Part shown: positions 1 to 5,315 of the stretch, piece by piece | Numbering within the stretch: position 1 is the first letter of the stretch | Layout of the letters: the number at the start of each line of letters is the position of its first letter | Assembly (NCBI GenBank): GCA_900551435.1 | Contig: URVW01000103.1 | Span: 1-5,315, forward strand | Direction of reading: 5' to 3' | DNA from: an uncultured Faecalibacterium sp. | Lineage (GTDB): Bacteria > Bacillota > Clostridia > Oscillospirales > Ruminococcaceae | DNA length: 5,315 bases | Notes under the pieces: generated by a model | The model's database searches: none | Told to the model about the DNA's origin: nothing | What the model saw: the letters and a program-made list of their open reading frames with translations, nothing else | Program-made: the position numbers and the translations under genes

Positions 1-49
1 GCCTCTTGAACCCCATTCAAGCGCGCTACCAAAACTGCGCTACACCCGG
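1..49 (-). tRNA. tRNA-Pro (anticodon GGG), 5' part, cut by the window edge
   Basis: The first 49 nt of a proline tRNA are visible; the variable loop end, T arm, 3' acceptor strand and CCA lie outside the window. Read on the minus strand, the pieces are: 5' acceptor strand CCGGGTG (49-43), linker TA, D stem GCGC/GCGC around a loop carrying the GGTA motif, one linker base, then anticodon stem CTTGA/TCAAG closing the 7-nt loop ATGGGGT. The anticodon GGG is at 14-12, preceded by the invariant U33 and followed by G37, as is typical of tRNA-Pro. It should read the codons CCC and CCU. It has its own very strong promoter upstream and a leader of about 35 nt that RNase P would remove. Identity as tRNA-Pro is quite secure from the anticodon arm; the acceptor pairing cannot be checked because the 3' half is missing. 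Confidence 0.92.
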
Positions 50-91
50 ATATCGCGTCCGCCTCCCTACCGAAGCGTGGCGACAGGAAAC

Positions 92-120
92 ATTATACGC
101 GAAAGGAGGGTGTTTGTCAA
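92..120 (-). promoter_or_regulatory. Perfect-consensus sigma-A/sigma-70 promoter of tRNA-Pro
   Basis: On the minus strand, TTGACA (120-115) is followed after exactly 17 bp by TATAAT (97-92). Both hexamers match the housekeeping consensus at all six positions with the optimal spacing. Transcription would start near position 85, about 35 nt before the 5' end of the tRNA. Such promoters are typical of stable RNA genes. It lies wholly in the gap between the uvrA stop and the tRNA, pointing at the tRNA, so it is assigned to the tRNA and not to the repair genes. Confidence 0.93.
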
Positions 121-148
121 CAGTTTTTTGAAGATTTTTTGGATTTTT
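121..148 (-). promoter_or_regulatory. Phased A-tracts, candidate UP element of the tRNA promoter
   Basis: Directly upstream of the -35 hexamer, the minus strand carries three A-runs of 6, 6 and 5 bases (129-124, 140-135, 148-144), with centres about 11 and 8.5 bp apart. With a start near 85, the first two runs fall at about -39 to -44 and -50 to -55. Those are the usual proximal and distal UP-element subsites bound by the C-terminal domains of the RNA polymerase alpha subunits in other bacteria. The tracts may also bend the DNA. The role is inferred from position and composition only. Confidence 0.6.
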
Positions 149-168
149 GTAAAATCAGCGGGAGCGCG

Positions 169-3075
169 TCATTTCTTTTTCGCTTTTGCGGCCGGTTTCT
201 TTTCTGCGGGAGCCGCTTCCGCCTCCTGCTGGCGCAGAAGCTTGTCTTTTTCCAGCAGTGGCTTCAGATACTGTCCGGTAAAGCTGCTTTCCACCTCGGC
301 CACGGCTTCCGGCGTGCCCTCGGCGACGATCAGGCCGCCCGCGCTGCCGCCCTCGGGGCCGAGGTCGATGATGTGGTCCGCACATTTGATGAGGTCCAGA
401 TTGTGCTCGATGACGATGACGGTATTGCCCGCATCTACGAGCTTTTGCAGGACCTCGATCAGGCGGTGAACATCAGCGATGTGCAGACCAGTGGTCGGCT
501 CGTCGAGGATATACACCGTTTTGCCCGTGCTGCGGCGGGCCAGCTCATTGGCCAGTTTGACGCGCTGCGCTTCGCCGCCGGACAGCGTCGTTGCGCTCTG
601 CCCCAGCGTCACATAACCCAAGCCAACATCCATCAGCGTCTGCAGCTTGCGGGCAATTTTCGGCTGATTCGCGAAGAACACCACCGCTTCCTCGACCGTC
701 ATATTCAGGACGTCGGAGATGGTCTTTTCCTTATATTTGACTTCCAGCGTTTCGCGGTTGTAGCGTGCGCCCTTGCAGACCTCGCACGGGACATACACAT
801 CCGGCAGGAAGTGCATTTCAATTTGCAAAATACCGTTGCCCTCGCAGGCTTCGCAGCGGCCCCCCTTGACGTTGAAGCTGAACCGTCTCGGGCCGTAGCC
901 GCGCATTTTGGCGTCCTGCGTCTCGGCAAAGACCGCACGGATATCGTTGAACACGCCTGTATAGGTCGCCGGGTTGGAACGCGGCGTGCGGCCGATGGGC
1001 TGCTGGTCAATGCCGATGACCTTATCGACAAATTCCAGCCCTTCCACACTGTCGCACTTGCCCGCGCGGGAGCGTGCACCGTTCAGCTCACAGGCCAGCG
1101 TTTTGTACAAGATCTCATTGATGAGGCTCGACTTGCCCGAACCGGAAATACCCGTCACGCAGATAAATTCACCCAGCGGGAATTTCACATCGATGTTGCG
1201 CAGGTTATTTTCGCGTGCGCCCTTCACAGTCATGAAATTCCCGTTGCCCGTGCGGCGCGTTTCGGGCACAGCAATGCGCTTGCGGCCCGACAGATAGTCG
1301 CCGGTGATGCTCCGCTTGGCCTTGCAGATGTCCTTCACGCTGCCCGCCGCCACGATCTCGCCGCCGTGGACGCCCGCACCGGGTCCCACGTCCACGATAT
1401 AGTCCGCGCTCCGCATGGTGTCCTCGTCGTGCTCGACCACGATGACCGTATTGCCGAGGTCCCGGAGATTTTTCAGCGTTGCAATGAGCTTATCGTTGTC
1501 GCGCTGGTGCAGACCGATGCTCGGCTCGTCCAGAACATACAGCACACCGGACAGTGCGCTGCCGATCTGGGTGGTCAGGCGGATGCGCTGGCTCTCGCCG
1601 CCGGACAGCGTTCCGGCCGAACGCGCCAGCGTCAGGTAATCCAGACCGACGCTCTGCAAGAACTGCAAGCGGTTCTTGATTTCTTTCATGATCTGCCCGC
1701 CGATCTGCTTCTGCTTTTCGGTCAGGTTCGGCTCATTTTCTGCGATAAATTTCAGCTCGTCGCGGATGGACATTTCGCAGAACTCGCTGATATTTTTGTC
1801 CCCGATGGTCACCGCCAGCACCACCGGCTTCAGGCGGCGGCCGTGGCAGTCCGGGCACTCCACGCCGGACATAAAGCTGCCGATCTCTTCTTTCATCCAC
1901 TCGCTGTTCGTCTCGCGGAAGCGGCGCTCGAGGTTCTCCACGATGCCCTCAAACGTATTGTAGTAGACGCCGCTGCCAAATTCATTGGTGCGGTGCATCT
2001 CAATTTTTTCTCCGTTCGTGCCGTACAGCAGCGCGTTTACGGCCTCGGTGCTCATGTCTTTGATGGGTGTATCCAGCGTGAAACCGTACTTTTTGCCCAA
2101 GCCCAAATAGTACATCTCGCTGACGCTGCCCTCGGCGTAATACCAGCCGCTGGCCTTGATGGCTCCCTGCCGGATGCTCAGGTTCCGGTTAGGCAGGATG
2201 CGCTCCTCGTCCACCCGCATAAAAGTCCCCAAACCGGTGCACTTTTCGCAGGCGCCCAGCGGGTTATTGAAAGAGAACAGCCGGGGCGACAGGTCGCTGA
2301 TGGAGATGCCGTGTTCCGGACAGGCAAAGTTCTGGCTGAAGGTCATGCACTCGCCGCCGATGACATCCACTTCCGCGATGCCGCCGGTCAGCGCCAGCGC
2401 CGTTTCCAGCGAATCCGCCAGTCGTCCGCGGATGCCCTTGCGCATGGCAAGGCGGTCCACGATAATCTCGACGGTGTGCTTGACGTTCTTTTCCAGCGTG
2501 ATCTCTTCATCGAGGTCGTACAGATTGCCGTCGATGCGGACGCGGGAATAGCCGCCCCGCCGCGCAGCATCCAGCTCTTTCTGCTGGGTTCCCTTGCGCT
2601 GGCGCACCACAGGAGCCAGAATCTGGAACTTCGTCCCCTCTTCCAGCTTCAGAACGGCGTCCACCATCTCGTCCACGGTCTGCTGGCTGATGACCCGCCC
2701 GCAGACCGGACAGTGCGGCACGCCCACGCGGGCGTACAAAAGACGCAGATAATCGTAAATTTCCGTCACCGTGCCCACGGTGGAACGGGGGTTGTGGCTC
2801 GTGGTTTTCTGGTCGATGGAGATGGCCGGCGACAGGCCGGTGATCTCGTCCACATCGGGCTTGTCCATCCGGCCCAGAAACATCCGGGCATAGCTGGACA
2901 GGCTCTCGACATACCGGCGCTGGCCGTCGGCATAGATGGTATCGAACGCAAGGCTCGACTTGCCCGAGCCGGACAGGCCGGTCATAACGATCAGTTTTTC
3001 GCGCGGGAGAGTCAGATTCACGTTTTTCAGGTTGTGCTCCCGTGCCCCTTTGATGACGATCTTATCGTTTGCCAA
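169..3075 (-). CDS. uvrA: UvrABC excision nuclease subunit A (damage-recognition ATPase)
   Basis: UvrA is the DNA-binding ABC ATPase of nucleotide excision repair; as a dimer it finds helix distortions and loads UvrB. The 968-aa product is full length for the family (about 940-960 aa plus a tail). It has two ABC modules. Module I has Walker A GLSGSGKS (33-40), signature LSGGESQR (490-497) and Walker B VLDEP (D516, E517). Module II has Walker A GISGSGKS (642-649), signature LSGGEAQR (831-838) and Walker B ILDEP (D858, E859). Zinc-ligand candidates are C122/C125 with C407/C410, C252/H255 with C276/C279, and C741/C744 with C764/C767. In the second set a His replaces the second Cys. The C-terminus (about 943-968) is a Lys/Ala/Glu-rich, probably disordered tail. 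The start is TTG at 3075: it gives the family N-terminus (ANDKIVIKGAREHNLKN), has GAGGGAG 8 nt upstream, and overlaps the end of uvrB by 14 nt. An ATG at 3207 would add 44 unlikely residues lying within uvrB. No frameshift or missing catalytic motif is seen. Confidence 0.97.
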   Translation of the reverse strand: MANDKIVIKGAREHNLKNVNLTLPREKLIVMTGLSGSGKSSLAFDTIYADGQRRYVESLSSYARMFLGRMDKPDVDEITGLSPAISIDQKTTSHNPRSTVGTVTEIYDYLRLLYARVGVPHCPVCGRVISQQTVDEMVDAVLKLEEGTKFQILAPVVRQRKGTQQKELDAARRGGYSRVRIDGNLYDLDEEITLEKNVKHTVEIIVDRLAMRKGIRGRLADSLETALALTGGIAEVDVIGGECMTFSQNFACPEHGISISDLSPRLFSFNNPLGACEKCTGLGTFMRVDEERILPNRNLSIRQGAIKASGWYYAEGSVSEMYYLGLGKKYGFTLDTPIKDMSTEAVNALLYGTNGEKIEMHRTNEFGSGVYYNTFEGIVENLERRFRETNSEWMKEEIGSFMSGVECPDCHGRRLKPVVLAVTIGDKNISEFCEMSIRDELKFIAENEPNLTEKQKQIGGQIMKEIKNRLQFLQSVGLDYLTLARSAGTLSGGESQRIRLTTQIGSALSGVLYVLDEPSIGLHQRDNDKLIATLKNLRDLGNTVIVVEHDEDTMRSADYIVDVGPGAGVHGGEIVAAGSVKDICKAKRSITGDYLSGRKRIAVPETRRTGNGNFMTVKGARENNLRNIDVKFPLGEFICVTGISGSGKSSLINEILYKTLACELNGARSRAGKCDSVEGLEFVDKVIGIDQQPIGRTPRSNPATYTGVFNDIRAVFAETQDAKMRGYGPRRFSFNVKGGRCEACEGNGILQIEMHFLPDVYVPCEVCKGARYNRETLEVKYKEKTISDVLNMTVEEAVVFFANQPKIARKLQTLMDVGLGYVTLGQSATTLSGGEAQRVKLANELARRSTGKTVYILDEPTTGLHIADVHRLIEVLQKLVDAGNTVIVIEHNLDLIKCADHIIDLGPEGGSAGGLIVAEGTPEAVAEVESSFTGQYLKPLLEKDKLLRQQEAEAAPAEKKPAAKAKKK

Positions 3076-5119
3076 GGTATTTTCTCCCTCTTCTTTGTGT
3101 CTGTGCGTGATTTTGCTTGCGCTCCGTCTCGGCGGAGGAATCCACGGTGGGATTCTCGCCCCGGCGCAGACGGTCGATCTGGTCACGCAGGAACGCCGCA
3201 TGTTCAAATTCCAACAGCTTGGCCGCTTCCTTCATCTCGCGGGTCAGGCGGTCGATGGCGGCTTCGCGTTCCAGTTTGCCCATCCGGCGGGTGTTCCGCT
3301 TCGCGTTCTCAGCCTTGTCGCTGATCTCAATGGAATCCGGGATGGCTTTCACGATGGTCTTGGGCACGATGCCATGGGCCTCGTTGTAGGCCATCTGGAT
3401 GGCACGGCGGCGCTCCGTCTCGGTGATGGCGCGGTCCATGCTGTCAGTGACTTCATCTGCATACATGATGACCAGACCTTCGGCGTTACGGGCCGCACGG
3501 CCGATGGTCTGGATGAGACTCGTTTCGCTGCGCAGAAAGCCCTCCTTGTCGGCGTCCAGAATGGCCACCAGACTGACTTCGGGCAGGTCCAGACCCTCGC
3601 GCAGAAGGTTGATGCCCACCACCACGTCGATGGAACCGAGCCGCAGGTCCTTGATGATCTCCATCCGCTCGAAGGTATCCACCTCGTGGTGCATATACTT
3701 GACCTTGATGCCCTGTTCTGTCAGGAAGTCGGTCAGGTCCTCGGCCATTTTCTTGGTCAGCGTCGTCACAAGGACGCGCTCATTTTTTGCCGTACGGGCG
3801 TTGATCTCGCCCAGAAGGTCGGTCACCTGCCCCTCGACCGGGCGCACTGAGATCAGCGGGTCCAGAAGGCCGGTGGGCCGGATGACCTGCTGGGCGATCT
3901 GGGTGCTGTTTTTGCGCTCATACTCGCCGGGGGTCGCCGAAACGAACACGATCTGGTTCAGCTTCGACTCTACTTCCTCGAACTTGAGCGGGCGGTTGTC
4001 GAACGCCGATGGCAGACGGAACCCGTACTCCACCAGCGTTTTCTTGCGGGCGTAGTCACCGCCGTACATTGCGCGCACCTGCGGCAGAGTGACATGGCTC
4101 TCGTCCACGAAGAGCAAAAAATCCTCCGGGAAATAATCCAGCAGCGTCGTCGGCATGCTGCCCGGAGCACGGCCCGACAGCACCGCCGAATAGTTCTCGA
4201 TGCCCTTGCACATGCCAACCTCAGTCAGCATCTCAATGTCGTAGTTGGTCCGCTGCTGGATGCGCTGGGCCTCGATGAGTTTGCCCTCGGACGTGAACTG
4301 CTTGACCTGCGCGTCGCATTCCGCGCGGATCTTTTCGATGGCCTTGGCCTTTTTCTCGGCGCTGACGATGTAGTGGCTGGCCGGGAAGATGGCGACATGC
4401 TTGACCACATTCTGCTTGGTCCCGGTGACCGGGTTGAACTCAATGATGCGGTCGATCTCGTCCCCAAAAAACTCCACCCGGATGGCCAGATCGCTCATAT
4501 AGGCCAGATAGATGTCCACCGTGTCGCCGTGGACACGGAATTTGTTGCGGATAAAATTGATGTCGTTTCGTTCATATTGCAGCGTCACGAGCCGTTTGCA
4601 CAGCTCGTCCCGCTCCATTTCCATGCCGGGGCGGAGGCTGATGACCATGCTGCGGTAATCGATGGGGTCGCCCAGCGAGTAGATGCAGGACACCGACGCC
4701 ACAATGATGACATCCCGCCGTTCCGACAGCGCCGCCGTCGCCGAGTGGCGCAGACGGTCGATCTCGTCGTTGATGGCGCTGTCCTTTTCAATATAGGTAT
4801 CCGTGCTGGGGATATAGGCTTCCGGCTGATAGTAGTCGTAGTAGGAAACAAAGTATTCCACCGCGTTGTCTGGGAAGAACGACCGGAACTCGGTGCACAA
4901 CTGCGCCGCCAGCGTTTTGTTGTGGGCCAGCACCAGTGTGGGGCGGTTGCACTGAGCGATGACGTTTGCCATGGTGAAGGTCTTGCCGCTGCCCGTCACG
5001 CCCAAAAGGGTCTGGCAGCGGTCGCCGCGCTCGACGCCCTCCACCAGCTGCTGGATCGCCTGCGGCTGGTCACCCGTCGGGGCGTAGTTTGACACCAGAT
5101 GAAAGGTCTCGTCTGCCAT
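3062..5119 (-). CDS. uvrB: UvrABC excision nuclease subunit B (helicase-like damage verification)
   Basis: UvrB is loaded on DNA by UvrA, inserts a beta-hairpin between the strands to verify damage, and recruits UvrC for incision. The 685-aa product is full length. Visible motifs in order: Walker A GVTGSGKT (40-47, K46); the tyrosine-rich beta-hairpin YFVSYYDYYQPEAY (89-102, with Y93, Y94, Y96, Y97); Walker B-type VDESH (338-342); helicase motif III SATP (394-397); motif V region INLLREGLDLPE (503-514); motif VI QTIGRAARN (537-545); and a C-terminal UVR domain (about 616-651), the UvrC-contacting coiled hairpin. A polar, basic extension of about 34 residues follows the UVR domain, and its DNA carries the uvrA ribosome binding site and start. 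The ATG at 5119 has AAAGGAG 9 nt upstream and gives the family N-terminus (FHLVSNYAPTGDQPQAI). It is the first gene of a uvrB-uvrA operon with its own promoter just upstream. All key motifs are intact. Confidence 0.98.
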   Translation of the reverse strand: MADETFHLVSNYAPTGDQPQAIQQLVEGVERGDRCQTLLGVTGSGKTFTMANVIAQCNRPTLVLAHNKTLAAQLCTEFRSFFPDNAVEYFVSYYDYYQPEAYIPSTDTYIEKDSAINDEIDRLRHSATAALSERRDVIIVASVSCIYSLGDPIDYRSMVISLRPGMEMERDELCKRLVTLQYERNDINFIRNKFRVHGDTVDIYLAYMSDLAIRVEFFGDEIDRIIEFNPVTGTKQNVVKHVAIFPASHYIVSAEKKAKAIEKIRAECDAQVKQFTSEGKLIEAQRIQQRTNYDIEMLTEVGMCKGIENYSAVLSGRAPGSMPTTLLDYFPEDFLLFVDESHVTLPQVRAMYGGDYARKKTLVEYGFRLPSAFDNRPLKFEEVESKLNQIVFVSATPGEYERKNSTQIAQQVIRPTGLLDPLISVRPVEGQVTDLLGEINARTAKNERVLVTTLTKKMAEDLTDFLTEQGIKVKYMHHEVDTFERMEIIKDLRLGSIDVVVGINLLREGLDLPEVSLVAILDADKEGFLRSETSLIQTIGRAARNAEGLVIMYADEVTDSMDRAITETERRRAIQMAYNEAHGIVPKTIVKAIPDSIEISDKAENAKRNTRRMGKLEREAAIDRLTREMKEAAKLLEFEHAAFLRDQIDRLRRGENPTVDSSAETERKQNHAQTQRRGRKYLGKR
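3084..3090 (-). promoter_or_regulatory. Ribosome binding site of uvrA, inside uvrB
   Basis: GAGGGAG on the minus strand ends 8 nt before the TTG codon at 3075-3073. It decides the uvrA start, since the TTG would be a weak choice alone and the next upstream ATG (3207) lies deep inside uvrB. The site sits in the last codons of uvrB, so ribosomes finishing uvrB at 3062 would terminate beside it. This is the arrangement expected for translational coupling. Confidence 0.8.
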
Positions 5120-5128
5120 TGCCGCGTT

Positions 5129-5135
5129 CTCCTTT
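5129..5135 (-). promoter_or_regulatory. Ribosome binding site of uvrB
   Basis: AAAGGAG on the minus strand lies 9 nt before the ATG at 5119-5117. It is a near-consensus Shine-Dalgarno sequence at good spacing and supports this ATG as the start. Confidence 0.88.
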
Positions 5136-5144
5136 CCGTTTTTT

Positions 5145-5165
5145 GTGGTTTCACTTTTGAACCAC
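5145..5165 (-). other. Small leader hairpin upstream of the uvrB ribosome binding site
   Basis: GTGGTT (minus strand, 5165-5160) and AACCAC (5150-5145) form a perfect 6-bp inverted repeat around a 9-nt loop; one further G-U pair is possible inside. If transcription starts near 5181, this lies in the 5' leader, ending about 10 nt before the Shine-Dalgarno. It is followed by A residues rather than U residues, so it is not a terminator. It could stabilise the leader or be chance; no riboswitch class is recognised. Confidence 0.35.
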
Positions 5166-5166
5166 C

Positions 5167-5204
5167 AATAGTTGTGCTTTCTTGCTCAGTATAGCACAAT
5201 TATT
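5167..5204. promoter_or_regulatory. Imperfect palindrome straddling the uvrB -10 element (candidate operator)
   Basis: Two 12-nt arms, AATAGTTGTGCT (5167-5178) and AGCACAATTATT (5193-5204), are complementary at 11 of 12 positions, with a perfect 7-bp core (TTGTGCT/AGCACAA) and a 14-nt spacer. Core centres are about 21 bp apart, close to two helical turns. The spacer contains most of the -10 hexamer and the predicted start point. Only one arm would be transcribed, so a DNA site for a dimeric regulator is more likely than an RNA hairpin. It does not match the Gram-positive LexA box. The symmetry is seen; the function is inferred. Confidence 0.45.
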
Positions 5205-5216
5205 TTATAATGTAAA
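5188..5216 (-). promoter_or_regulatory. Sigma-A type promoter of the uvrB-uvrA operon
   Basis: On the minus strand, TTTACA (5216-5211; one mismatch to TTGACA) is followed after 17 bp by TATACT (5193-5188; one mismatch to TATAAT). The TGC just before the -10 forms an extended -10 (TGN). The spacer is AT-rich. Transcription would begin near 5181, giving a leader of about 60 nt before the uvrB ATG. It is the only convincing promoter seen upstream of the operon and should serve both genes. Confidence 0.87.
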
Positions 5217-5220
5217 CAAG

Positions 5221-5315
5221 AAGTTTCGGATTGCCGCATCTCCGGGCAACAGCAGCCGGTGGCGCGGGAGCTTTTTCCCGCAAGCAAAGGGCATTCCATG
5301 CCCTCCCCAGCGCTT
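5221..5315. other. Intergenic stretch with three short inverted repeats, no gene supported
   Basis: These last 95 nt show three stem-loops: TTGCC/GGCAA (5231-5235 and 5245-5249), GCGGGA/TCCCGC (5264-5269 and 5276-5281, 6-nt loop) and AGGGCAT/ATGCCCT (5288-5294 and 5298-5304, TCC loop on the plus strand). The last has the strongest stem. On the minus strand it is followed only by TTTGCTTG, so it would be at best a weak terminator of a gene beyond the right edge. The cluster could also be part of a dispersed palindromic repeat. Minus-strand frames are open from the edge into the promoter region, but none resembles a protein I know. Confidence 0.4.

Noticed and set aside
142..156. GATTTT-TGT-AAAATC inverted repeat after uvrA as a terminator
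   Set aside because: The stem is almost all A-T, too weak, and is followed on the minus strand by A-runs rather than a U-run.
3076..3207. uvrA start at the ATG at 3207
   Set aside because: It would add 44 residues unlike any UvrA N-terminus and overlap uvrB by 146 nt; the TTG at 3075 has a good ribosome binding site and gives the family N-terminus directly.
139..3324. Very long plus-strand open frame (1061 codons) antisense to uvrA
   Set aside because: It mirrors uvrA in the same codon register and is open only because uvrA lacks TTA, CTA and TCA codons. Its two similar halves are the mirror image of the duplicated ABC modules of UvrA. It has no sensible ribosome binding site or promoter of its own.
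2936..5092. Plus-strand open frames at 2936-3850 and 4094-5092, antisense to uvrB
   Set aside because: Same codon-register shadow of uvrB; low-complexity His/Asp/Ala-rich products with no recognisable family.
4996..5199. Minus-strand 67-codon frame beginning in the uvrB promoter
   Set aside because: Its TTG start lies upstream of the predicted transcription start and it overlaps uvrB out of frame, with no recognisable product.
5145..5230. A standard Gram-positive LexA/SOS box (GAAC-N4-GTTC) at uvrB
   Set aside because: The GAAC at 5159-5162 is not followed by GTTY at the right spacing, and no other match is present near the promoter.

Overview
The window holds the nucleotide excision repair pair uvrB-uvrA, both on the minus strand, followed downstream by the 5' part of a minus-strand tRNA-Pro gene. 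The base composition is GC-rich with AT-rich promoter regions. The uvrB-then-uvrA order, the AGGAG-type ribosome binding sites and the clostridial-looking UvrA and UvrB sequences suggest a GC-rich Firmicute of the Clostridia. Oscillospiraceae/Faecalibacterium-like is my best guess from overall impression, not from a search.

Layout in the direction of transcription (right to left). Positions 5315-5221 contain no gene I can support; they hold three short inverted repeats. A good sigma-A type promoter (TTTACA, 17 bp, TGC-TATACT) at 5216-5188 starts an operon with a leader of about 60 nt. This region also has a 12-bp-armed imperfect inverted repeat straddling the -10 element and a small hairpin before the uvrB ribosome binding site. 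uvrB (685 aa, 5119-3062) runs directly into uvrA (968 aa, 3075-169). The two genes overlap by 14 nt, and uvrA starts with TTG inside the end of uvrB. Positions 168-50 hold a run of A-tracts, a perfect-consensus promoter (TTGACA, 17 bp, TATAAT) and a short leader. The tRNA-Pro(GGG) gene then runs off the left edge.

UvrA and UvrB work together. A UvrA dimer, with UvrB, scans DNA for distortions and loads UvrB at the lesion; UvrC (not in the window) then incises. The overlap and probable translational coupling fit the need to make both proteins together. I see no canonical LexA box at the uvrB promoter, so SOS control is not shown by the sequence. I see no intrinsic terminator between uvrA and the tRNA, so read-through into the tRNA is possible.

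I found no new biological system here. The most interesting points are the palindrome over the uvrB start region, the unusually strong tRNA promoter with phased A-tracts, the coupled TTG start of uvrA, and the complete absence of TTA, CTA and TCA codons in uvrA.
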